NCBI RefSeq assembly: GCF_009909195.1
Contig: NZ_JAAAMU010000001.1
Span: 124,001-188,000 of the forward strand
Direction: 5' to 3'
DNA: 64,000 nucleotides
From: Paenibacillus sacheonensis
GTDB taxonomy: Bacteria; Bacillota; Bacilli; Paenibacillales; Paenibacillaceae
The notes below the pieces were generated by a model. The model did not search any database. It worked only from the letters and a program-made list of their open reading frames with translations, and was not told the DNA's origin. Within the stretch, counting starts at the first letter, position 1. Each line of letters begins with the position of its first letter. Made by a program: the position numbers and the translations under genes. Below, piece by piece: positions 16,670 through 23,596 of this stretch.

Positions 16670-17489
16670 ATCTCAAATCCTCTTCTATAAAATGAACGGA
16701 CCGTAAGTACGCGATGCTCTCTTCCATCCAGCGGGTTTCGGTCGCGATCGTCTCCTCGACGGAACCCTCGTAAGGCGTCCACAATTCCAGTATCGCATTC
16801 ACGCCGGCTTTGCCGTTCGCCTCGATAACGGCCTTCAGCCGCGGGATGTCCAGACGCCCGGCGCCGGCAGGCGTGCCGAGAATGGTAAAGCCCATCATAT
16901 GGTCGACCCGCCGGATGTCAAAATCCTTGATATGCAGGTTAACGAGATACGGCGACAGCGCTGCGATGACGGTATCCGGCGCTTCCAGCGCGCCGAAGGA
17001 ATTGACGGTATCCATGCAGCATCCGACATGGGCGTGATTCAGGTTCTGAAATAATTGTACCAGCTGTCCCGTTGTATGCAAGCCATGATTTTCAATGGCG
17101 AGCATCACGTTCGCTGCTTCGAACGCCGGAAGCGCCTCGCGGATCTGCGCTTCGGCCGCCGCGAGATCGGATGTCGTAATGAGCGTCCGAACAAGGGAAG
17201 ACCCTAACAACTCCGCGATTGCGAGATAGCGCAGCAGCAGGTGGGGATCGGTGCCTCTCGTGCCGACCTCGAGTTCGACCCCCTGCCCGTCGGCGGTCCG
17301 CTTCAGCTCGCGGAGCTCTTCGTCGTTCATGGCATGGAGCGGCAAATTGTCCGCGATTTGAAGCAACTCCAGTCCTCGGCTGCGGGTAAGCAGCACGAGT
17401 GCCACGGCCGAGAGCGGCTGCAGCGGGCGTTCGTAGCCCGGGACGCCTACCGACCAAGTTAAGGTGTACGTACTGAGTCCGAGTTTCAT
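16635..17489 (-). CDS. Sugar phosphate isomerase/epimerase-fold protein (OiaC-like candidate)
   Basis: A 284-residue xylose-isomerase-like TIM barrel (AP endonuclease 2 family). Metal ligands are suggested by the Glu of LAIENHG, MDTVNSF, the His of VNLHIKDF and the Glu of AILELWTPYEG. Members isomerise or epimerise ketoses, and some are decarboxylases, including 3-oxo-isoapionate decarboxylase of oxidative apiose catabolism. The neighbourhood (ApnO-like gene across the divergent promoter) makes that role attractive but unproven. It is co-transcribed with the GntR gene. No signal peptide. Family certain, reaction inferred. Confidence 0.85.
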   Translation of the reverse strand: MKLGLSTYTLTWSVGVPGYERPLQPLSAVALVLLTRSRGLELLQIADNLPLHAMNDEELRELKRTADGQGVELEVGTRGTDPHLLLRYLAIAELLGSSLVRTLITTSDLAAAEAQIREALPAFEAANVMLAIENHGLHTTGQLVQLFQNLNHAHVGCCMDTVNSFGALEAPDTVIAALSPYLVNLHIKDFDIRRVDHMMGFTILGTPAGAGRLDIPRLKAVIEANGKAGVNAILELWTPYEGSVEETIATETRWMEESIAYLRSVHFIEEDLRYATGNVERESI

Positions 17490-17630
17490 CTTCAGTTCCT
17501 CCTGACCTCATCCGCGAAGCTGCCGAGAGAACCGTTCGAAACGATGGCAGCGGGAAGCGGGCGTTTCCGCGGGAATATTGCATTTAGCATAGCAGGAAAC
17601 GACAGGTAGATCAACAGATGATATATAAAT

Positions 17631-17674
17631 TGTATACATTTTGTATTGATCATGTTTTTGTTATCGGTTATGCT
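17631..17674 (+). promoter_or_regulatory. Promoter with GntR/FCD operator, ApnO-like operon
   Basis: TTGATC (17646-17651), 17 bp, TATGCT (17669-17674) form a vegetative promoter. TGTATACA (17631-17638), followed by the related TTTTGTATTG, lies just upstream of the -35 and within the divergent interval to the isomerase/GntR operon. The same palindrome core appears at 21984 and 27040. Confidence 0.6.
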
Positions 17675-17752
17675 AGTGGCATCATCTCTGCGGCAGTCAT
17701 TTCAATTGGAATGAATCCGCCATCATTTTGGTTGGCAAAGGAGCATAATACC

Positions 17753-18604
17753 ATGAGCAATGCGATTCAAATCGCCGTTCTAGGCGCAGGCGGCAAGATG
17801 GGCTGCCGGATAACCGATAATTTAAGGAAAACGGACTACGGGCTTCTGTTCTGCGAACAAGCGGATTCCGGCAAGGCGCGGCTTGCGGAGCGCGGGCTGC
17901 CGATCACGCCGAACGAGGACGCGCTGGCTGTCGCCGACGTCGTCATCCTTGCCGTTCCGGATGCCGTTATCGGGCCGTTGTCGAAGACGATCGTGGCGCA
18001 GCTGAAGCCGGATGCCACCGTCATTTTGCTGGATCCGGCCGCCGCTTACGCTCAGCAGGTCGTGCTGCGGGACGACTGCCATTTCGTCGTGACGCATCCA
18101 TGCCATCCGGCCTTGTTCGAGGAGCAGGACTCGCCGGAAGCGCGCAAAGACATGTTCGGCGGCATTGCCGCGAAGCAGGATATCGTCATCGCGCTGCACC
18201 AAGGACAGGAAGAGAAGCTGGCCCTCGCGGAACGAATCTGCATCGCCATGTTTGCGCCCGTTACGGCTTGCCATCGCATAACGGTCGAGCAAATGGCGCT
18301 GCTGGAGCCGGCAGCGGCGGAGGTCGTCGCTGCCGCCGCGGCCTGCATCATGAAGGAAGCGATGGACGAGGTCATTCGCATGGGCGTTCCCGAAGCGGCG
18401 GCCCGCTCCTTCATGCTCGGCCATATCCAAATCCCGCTCGCGATCGCCTTCAATAACGTGAACCCGTTCTCCGACGCCGCGAAGATCGCGATCGATTACG
18501 GCTTCGAGAAAATCTTCAAGCCGGACTGGAAGCAAGTGTTCACGAAAGAATCGCTCGATGAAGTGCTGCGCCTGATGCTGCATTTGGACGAGAAGAAAGG
18601 TTGA
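17753..18604 (+). CDS. ApnO-like dehydrogenase with phosphogluconate-dehydrogenase C-terminal domain
   Basis: A 283-residue protein. VLGAGGKMGCR is the N-terminal NAD fold. HPCHPALFEE and FGGIAAKQDIV, then VTACHRITVEQMALLEPA, belong to the 6PGDH-like C-terminal family that contains D-apionate oxidoisomerase (ApnO), which converts apionate to 3-oxo-isoapionate. ATG 17753 has AAAGGAG upstream; longer frames have none. The following dehydrogenase and amidohydrolase genes are 6 and 25 nt apart, so it leads a three-gene operon. The substrate may be apionate or another branched or linear sugar acid; the family assignment is firm, the substrate is inferred. Confidence 0.85.
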   Translation: MSNAIQIAVLGAGGKMGCRITDNLRKTDYGLLFCEQADSGKARLAERGLPITPNEDALAVADVVILAVPDAVIGPLSKTIVAQLKPDATVILLDPAAAYAQQVVLRDDCHFVVTHPCHPALFEEQDSPEARKDMFGGIAAKQDIVIALHQGQEEKLALAERICIAMFAPVTACHRITVEQMALLEPAAAEVVAAAAACIMKEAMDEVIRMGVPEAAARSFMLGHIQIPLAIAFNNVNPFSDAAKIAIDYGFEKIFKPDWKQVFTKESLDEVLRLMLHLDEKKG

Positions 18605-18610
18605 TTGAAG

Positions 18611-19660
18611 ATGGAAAAAACATGGAAGGTCGGACTCGTCGGAACCGGCTTCTGGTCGGATAAGCATCTCCAGGCTTGGAGCCGAATTCCCGGCGTGCGG
18701 ATTACCGCGCTGTGCAATCGTTCCGAGGAGAAGCTTCGGTCTGCTGCGGCCAAATACGGCGTGCCGTCCGAGCAGCTGTATCGCTCGGTCGACGATATGC
18801 TCGCGAACGCGGATATCGATATCGTGGATATCGTCACCGGCGCGGAGACGCATCTGGAATTCGTGACGAAGGCTGCCGACGCGGGCAAGCACATCATGTG
18901 CCAGAAGCCGTTCGCGCCGTCGCTGGCCGAGGCGGAAGAGATGGTTGCGCACGCGAAGAAGCGCGGCGTGCGGCTGATGGTGACGGAGAATTGGCGCTGG
19001 CTGGAGCCGTTCCAGACGATCAAAGGCGTCATCGACGGCGGCGAGCTGGGCAAAATCAGCGTCGCCCGCTATATCCATACGGACTATTACACGCCCCGCA
19101 TGGCGCCTGGCGCGGAAATTCCGCAGCCGTTCTTCCGGCAGATGCCGAAGCTGTTGTTCTACGAAATGGGCGTCCATTGGTTCGATACATGGCGCTTCTT
19201 GTTCGGAACGCCGAGGCGGCTTACGGCCGAATTGACGCGCGTGAGCGATTTTATTATCGGCGAAGACAGCGGCATCGTGGTGCTGGGGCACAACGATTTC
19301 TACGGTTTCATGGACATGAGCTGGGCGACGCGGCAGAAGCTGGATCGGCCGCTCGGCGAGAGCGTCGGACCTGTTCATCTGGAGCAGTTTGTCGTTGACG
19401 GAAGTGAAGGAACGCTCAAGATGTACACCGACGGCACGATAGCGATCGTGTCGAGAAACGGCAGCGAGGAACGGATCGTGAAGGCGAACACGGAGCTGGA
19501 CCATGAGGAAAGCCATTACCGGCTGCAAAGCCATTTTATCTCGAGCTTGAACAGCGGCGAGCCGTTCCAGACGAGCGGCGAAGACAACCTCGTCACGCTG
19601 CGGCTGGCGTTTGCCGTGTACGACAGCGCGGCTGAACATAAGACGATTTCATTATCGTAG
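18611..19660 (+). CDS. Gfo/Idh/MocA family dehydrogenase
   Basis: A 349-residue NAD(P)-dependent sugar dehydrogenase. GLVGTGFWSDKH is the Rossmann motif, and the family EKP motif is QKP here (HIMCQKPFAP): the catalytic lysine is kept but the Glu is replaced by Gln. The C-terminal domain contains YEMGVHWFDTWRFLFG with the catalytic-type His. It starts 6 nt after the ApnO-like gene and is translated with it. D-apiose dehydrogenase (ApsD) belongs to this family, so oxidation of apiose to its lactone would fit the operon. ATG 18611 preferred; TTG 18605 is an alternative. Confidence 0.9.
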   Translation: MEKTWKVGLVGTGFWSDKHLQAWSRIPGVRITALCNRSEEKLRSAAAKYGVPSEQLYRSVDDMLANADIDIVDIVTGAETHLEFVTKAADAGKHIMCQKPFAPSLAEAEEMVAHAKKRGVRLMVTENWRWLEPFQTIKGVIDGGELGKISVARYIHTDYYTPRMAPGAEIPQPFFRQMPKLLFYEMGVHWFDTWRFLFGTPRRLTAELTRVSDFIIGEDSGIVVLGHNDFYGFMDMSWATRQKLDRPLGESVGPVHLEQFVVDGSEGTLKMYTDGTIAIVSRNGSEERIVKANTELDHEESHYRLQSHFISSLNSGEPFQTSGEDNLVTLRLAFAVYDSAAEHKTISLS

Positions 19661-19685
19661 TCGTCATCGAGGAGTTGAAACCGGT

Positions 19686-20432
19686 TTGACTATCATTGAC
19701 GTTCATGCACATTACGGCTGGGATTACGTATTCGATGAGGACTTTACGCTGGAGGAACAGCAGGCTAAGCATGCCGAGTTCGGCATCGGCGCTACGATTT
19801 TACAGCCGGCATCCTGTCATGACTTGGAGCGCGTATCCGCGCAGCATGATGCGATTGCGGCAGCGACTCGAATATTTCCGGGGAAATTTTATGGCATGGC
19901 CAATCCGAATCCGCATTTGCGGGACGACATTTACGAGGCGGAGCTGCGCCGCTGCGTCGAGGAGCTGGGCTTTGTAGGCGTGAAGGTGCACACGTTCGCC
20001 CATGCCGTTCATCCCGGCGGCCGCGACGGCACGAAGGTGTTCGAGCTTGCGCGCCAACTGGGCATTCCGGTCATGGTCCATACGGGCGCAGGAATCCCAT
20101 TTGCCAATCCGAGCAACTTGATCGAAGTGGCGGAGCGCTTCCCGGAGGTGCCGATCGTGATGGCTCACTGCGGCATGATGATTATGGCCGGAGAAACGAT
20201 CTTGGCTTTGCGTAAATGTAAAAATTTGTATGCCGATATTACATGGACGGCGGGCTTCCAAATCAAGCATTGGGCCGACGAGGTGGGCGCGGACCGGTTC
20301 ATGTTCGGTACGGACCATGCGGACAACTGCGGGACGGAGCTTGCCAAGATCCGCACCTGCGGGCTGAACGAGGAACAGCAGGCGCAGATTCTGCACGGGA
20401 CGGCCGAGCGGATCTATGGCATTCGTGCGTAG
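19686..20432 (+). CDS. Amidohydrolase-2 family hydrolase (lactonase candidate)
   Basis: A 248-residue TIM-barrel metal hydrolase: IIDVHAHYG at the N-terminus (HxH), VMVHTGAG and VMAHCGMM (metal/catalytic His) and RFMFGTDHADN (catalytic Asp). Members hydrolyse lactones or decarboxylate aromatic acids. In this operon, opening of a sugar-acid lactone made by the preceding dehydrogenase would complete a dehydrogenase-lactonase-oxidoisomerase chain (inference). The only start consistent with the HxH strand is TTG 19686, with GAGGAG 11 nt before it. A terminator follows at 20514. Confidence 0.85.
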   Translation: MTIIDVHAHYGWDYVFDEDFTLEEQQAKHAEFGIGATILQPASCHDLERVSAQHDAIAAATRIFPGKFYGMANPNPHLRDDIYEAELRRCVEELGFVGVKVHTFAHAVHPGGRDGTKVFELARQLGIPVMVHTGAGIPFANPSNLIEVAERFPEVPIVMAHCGMMIMAGETILALRKCKNLYADITWTAGFQIKHWADEVGADRFMFGTDHADNCGTELAKIRTCGLNEEQQAQILHGTAERIYGIRA

Positions 20433-20513
20433 CTGCAGGGCTTGCGAAGCGAGCGTTAACCGGGCAGCGGAAGCGTATAAGAGTAGGAGTAAGCGTAAAT
20501 GAAAAAATGGGAG

Positions 20514-20537
20514 AAGGCCGCCTCGGGCGGTCTTTTT
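20514..20537 (+). terminator. Terminator of the ApnO-like operon
   Basis: GGCCGCC, loop TCG, GGCGGTC, then five T residues; two flanking A-T pairs extend the stem. Confidence 0.85.
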
Positions 20538-20682
20538 CCGATTGGAGCTGGCTGCCGCGCTGGCGGCGCGGAGAAAGAGGAAGTCGCCACCGCTTGAAGA
20601 ATAGGTAAGGGGCGGAGCGTGCCTGGCAATTCGGCGGGACGGCTCCGTAATCGACGCTTTTCAAACATGGGGGAAGGTCAAC

Positions 20683-21630
20683 GTGACAACGGATCGGGTC
20701 AACACGGCAATGACGTATGCGCCGCTTCAGCCGGTGCGCATTATTTTGGATACGGATATCGGACCGGATTGCGACGACGCAGGCGCGGTCGCGGTGCTGC
20801 ACGAGCTCGCCTCGCGCGGGGAAGCGGTGATCGCGGGCATGATGCACTGTACGTCCAGCCGTTGGGGCGCGGGGTGTCTGGATGCGTTGAACGTCTATTA
20901 CGGCAGGCCGGAAATTCCGGTCGGCACGTTGAAGGAAACCGGCTTTCTCGATGATGACGCGCCATACGCCAAATACAACAAAGGCGTGACGCTCGGGTAT
21001 CCGAACCGCTACCGGGAGGAAGCGGCGCCGGACGCGGTTGGGGAGTACCGCCGGCTGCTCGCGGCTGCCGCTGACGGGGAAATGGTCGTCGTCGCGATCG
21101 GACCGCTGATCAACCTGATGCTGCTGCTTCGGTCGGCTGCCGATGAAGCGTCGCCGCTGAACGGCATGGAGCTCGTCGCGCGCAAGGCGAAGCATCTCGT
21201 CGTCATGGGCGGCCGATTCCCGGAAGGGCGCGAATGGAATTTCGAGATGCACCCTGAAGGGGCGGTCTTCACGATTGCGAACTGGCCGACGCCGATTACC
21301 TTTACCGGCTTCGAGATCGGGGAAGTCATTATGACCGGCTCGCGGCTCTATACCGATCTGCCGGCGGAGCATCCCGTGCGCAGGAGCTATGAATGGTATT
21401 GCGGTGACGGAAAGACCCGCAACAGCTGGGATCTGACGGCGGTGCTGTTCGCGGTGCGCGGCCATGCTCCTTTCTGGGAACTCGTGCAGGGGACGATCGA
21501 GGTCGACGGGGAGAGCGGATCCAATACGTGGCGCGACGAGGCCGGAGGCCGGCATGCGTATTTGAAAGCCAAGGCGGACGTAAGCGAGGTCGCGGCGCAA
21601 TTGGATGAACTCATGAGCAGGAATAGATGA
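20683..21630 (+). CDS. Inosine-uridine-preferring nucleoside hydrolase family protein
   Basis: A 315-residue protein. The Ca-binding N-terminal motif is ILDTDIGPDCDDAGAV; usual family wording is DTDPGxDDA, so one Asp is preceded by Cys. Further support is VVVAIGPLINLMLLL, LVVMGGRF and the C-terminal NSWDLTAVLFAV, which supplies the last Ca ligand. The family cleaves N-ribosides or related glycosides in nucleoside salvage. It is distant from the RihA/B/C group and may act on another glycoside. GTG start after a GGGGGAAGG ribosome site. It stands alone between two sugar-acid operons; its own promoter is not clear. Confidence 0.88.
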   Translation: MTTDRVNTAMTYAPLQPVRIILDTDIGPDCDDAGAVAVLHELASRGEAVIAGMMHCTSSRWGAGCLDALNVYYGRPEIPVGTLKETGFLDDDAPYAKYNKGVTLGYPNRYREEAAPDAVGEYRRLLAAAADGEMVVVAIGPLINLMLLLRSAADEASPLNGMELVARKAKHLVVMGGRFPEGREWNFEMHPEGAVFTIANWPTPITFTGFEIGEVIMTGSRLYTDLPAEHPVRRSYEWYCGDGKTRNSWDLTAVLFAVRGHAPFWELVQGTIEVDGESGSNTWRDEAGGRHAYLKAKADVSEVAAQLDELMSRNR

Positions 21631-21659
21631 GCAGCAAGTAGGGAGCAGTAAGTACAAGT

Positions 21660-21683
21660 GAGGTGCTCGGATGCTGGCACCTC
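21660..21683 (+). terminator. Hairpin after the nucleoside hydrolase gene
   Basis: GAGGTGC (21660-21666) pairs with GCACCTC (21677-21683); the following sequence is only moderately T-rich. Confidence 0.45.
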
Positions 21684-21717
21684 TTAGCTGCTTCTCTGAT
21701 CACATGAGCCCCAATAT

Positions 21718-21870
21718 GTGACTCGCATGCAACTTTTCAGGCTCATCTGGCCACAAGAGCTCGCAATTTACGACTCGCATGGAACTTTACCGATCCAGCT
21801 ACCCGCAAGAGCCCCCGATTATGACTCACATGCAATGTTGGAGGTTCATCCGGCATCCGCCAGTTCTACA
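21718..21870. repeat. Three imperfect 51-52-bp tandem repeats
   Basis: Units beginning with GACTCGCATGCAAC-like sequence at 21720, 21772 and 21823 (the last GACTCACATGCAAT), each followed by a diverged copy of CATCTGGCCACAAGAGC. Copies share about two thirds of bases by eye. They fill the otherwise gene-free stretch 21631-22057 upstream of the second GntR gene. Function unknown. Confidence 0.7.
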
Positions 21871-21952
21871 AGCATCGAAACAACCGTGGAGGAGCTTTCA
21901 GACAGCGCCTCACAAGCGAGCTGGCAAGCCAGCATGAAATGTTAAAAAGTGG

Positions 21953-21997
21953 TTGACGGACGCCATATCCTTCATTACTATGTTGTTGTATACAACA
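21953..21997 (+). promoter_or_regulatory. SigA promoter with autoregulatory GntR operator
   Basis: TTGACG (21953-21958), 17 bp, TACTAT (21976-21981), then the perfect 14-bp palindrome TGTTGTATACAACA (21984-21997) over the transcription start, and a half-site repeat AACATACAAC (22001-22010). This is a textbook position for repression by the FCD regulator encoded just downstream. Confidence 0.8.
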
Positions 21998-22057
21998 TCC
22001 AACATACAACACCGCATAGCGGCCTACCCGCGCAGCGACAAGAGAGGAGGCTGGGCC

Positions 22058-22765
22058 TTGGAATCGGACAACGGACAGAAGATGCTGGATAAACTCGTCG
22101 TCAGCAATATGTGGGATCAAACCTATCATATTTTGAAAGAAAATATCTTGTCCCGCCGCTTCCGCGCCAACGAGAAGCTGCTCATTCCGCAGCTGGCGGA
22201 ACAGCTCGGCGTGAGCCGCACGCCCATTCGCGATGCGCTTAACCGGCTGGAGATGGAAGGGCTCGTACGCACGGTATCGAAGGTCGGCACTTTCGTCAGT
22301 CCTGTGCAGGAGAGCCACGTCAACGACATCATGGACAGCAGGCTCATGATCGATTTATGGACGCTTGAAGGCATCTCCAAGATGGGCGCGAACGAACTGG
22401 CCGAACGAATGACGGCGCTCGATTCAATCATGGCGCAAGCCGCCGCGGCAGCTGCCGGGATGGAGCACTTCGATCCGCTGCAGTCGCGCTACGACCTCGA
22501 GTTTCATCTGGCCTTCGTCGGTCTCGGCGGCAATCTGAAGAATGTCGAGCTTTACAAGTCGCTGATGAACGTTCGGTACTTGAATTTGGGAGAGCGGCAT
22601 ATAACGCCGGCGATGGTTAGGCAGGCTTTCGAGCAGCATCTTGCCGTATACCGGGCCGTCGTCGCAAGGGATTTCGCGGCGGCCAAGCAGGCGATCGGCG
22701 CGCATCTCTCCTATTCGCGCCATAATATCCTGGCCGTCATCCAGGAGAACGGCGGGACCCTCTGA
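22058..22765 (+). CDS. GntR/FadR-subfamily (FCD) transcription regulator
   Basis: A 235-residue regulator: winged helix with LIPQLAEQLGVSRTPIRDALNRLEMEGLV and an FCD ligand domain containing YDLEFHLAFVGLGGN and FEQHLAVYRAVVARD. The start is TTG 22058, 7 nt after AGAGGAGG; upstream in-frame codons have no ribosome site. It is the first gene of an operon with an SDR, a large unknown protein and a ManD-like dehydratase, and the palindrome at 21984-21997 is its probable own operator. The inducer is likely a hexonate/uronate-type intermediate (inference). It differs clearly from the 16034 regulator in sequence. Confidence 0.93.
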   Translation: MESDNGQKMLDKLVVSNMWDQTYHILKENILSRRFRANEKLLIPQLAEQLGVSRTPIRDALNRLEMEGLVRTVSKVGTFVSPVQESHVNDIMDSRLMIDLWTLEGISKMGANELAERMTALDSIMAQAAAAAAGMEHFDPLQSRYDLEFHLAFVGLGGNLKNVELYKSLMNVRYLNLGERHITPAMVRQAFEQHLAVYRAVVARDFAAAKQAIGAHLSYSRHNILAVIQENGGTL

Positions 22766-22797
22766 AGAATGAAGCAGCCAAGCGAGGAGGAGATCCA

Positions 22798-23556
22798 ATG
22801 AGCGGCAAAGCAGCAATCGTGACGGGCTCGACAAGCGGAATCGGCGAAGCGATCGCCGTCAAGCTGGCTTCGCAAGGCATACGCGTGCTCGTCACCGGGA
22901 GAGACGCCGAACGCGGCGCCAAGGTTGCCTCGGCGATTGCCGGAAGCGGCGGGGAGGCGCGGTTCCTGCAGGCCGATCTCGCCGATCCGGATACCCCGGA
23001 GAGACTTGTGGCGGAAGCGTTGGACGCTTGGGGCCGCATCGACATCGTCGTCAACAACGCAGCGATGGTCTGCAACAAGCCTACGGCGGAAGTGACGCAC
23101 CGGGACTGGGACCGCTTGTTCGCGGTGAACGTAAAATCCGGCTTCTTCCTCATCCAAGCCGCGCTGCCCCACTTGAAGGCTGCCGGCGGCAGCGTCGTCA
23201 ACATCAGCTCGATCAATGGAATTGCAAACGATTACAACAACCTCGTCTACGATACGATGAAAGCCGCCTTGAATCATATGACCCGCGGACTTGCGCTGGA
23301 TTTGCTCAAGGAGGGCGTTCGCTTCAACGCGCTGATGCCGGCAGGGGTAGCGACGCCGCTGCTTACGTCCTGGTTCCGAGAGAAGCTGGGCGACGAGCAA
23401 GCCGCCAAGCAGGCAGCCCAAGAAATCTTCCATGCGCCGGACGTGGGCAGACCGGAGCAAATCGCCGATGCGGCCGCGTTCCTCGTCAGTTCCGCAGCTT
23501 CATGGATCAACGGCGCGGTCATCCCGATCGACGGGGGCTTCCGCATTCATTCGTAA
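22798..23556 (+). CDS. Short-chain dehydrogenase/reductase
   Basis: A 252-residue classical SDR. The cofactor motif is TGSTSGIG; NNAAM stabilises the sheet; the catalytic set is Ser in NISSINGIA and YDTMK (YxxxK). Arg in VTGRD after strand 2 suggests NADP preference. Such enzymes oxidise or reduce sugar acids or ketones in the cytoplasm. Ribosome site GAGGAG 8 nt before ATG, 32 nt after the GntR gene. With the ManD-like dehydratase encoded downstream, reduction of an oxo-uronate (as fructuronate reductase does) is a reasonable inference. Confidence 0.92.
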   Translation: MSGKAAIVTGSTSGIGEAIAVKLASQGIRVLVTGRDAERGAKVASAIAGSGGEARFLQADLADPDTPERLVAEALDAWGRIDIVVNNAAMVCNKPTAEVTHRDWDRLFAVNVKSGFFLIQAALPHLKAAGGSVVNISSINGIANDYNNLVYDTMKAALNHMTRGLALDLLKEGVRFNALMPAGVATPLLTSWFREKLGDEQAAKQAAQEIFHAPDVGRPEQIADAAAFLVSSAASWINGAVIPIDGGFRIHS

Positions 23557-23596
23557 CACCTTAATCATTTCGATACGAAAGGTCGTGTCCATTCGA

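Noticed and set aside
17822..19639. 605-codon open frame on the minus strand
   Set aside because: It lies opposite the ApnO-like and Idh/MocA genes, is rich in His/Arg/Asp as expected for the mirror of a GC-rich gene, and has no ribosome site or domain.
21718..21870. CRISPR array
   Set aside because: Repeats here and at 2409 and 60500 are contiguous or imperfect, without unique spacers, and no cas gene is present.
21718..21945. 75-codon frame over the 52-bp repeats
   Set aside because: It spans the repeat array, the repeat period is not a multiple of three, and there is no ribosome site.
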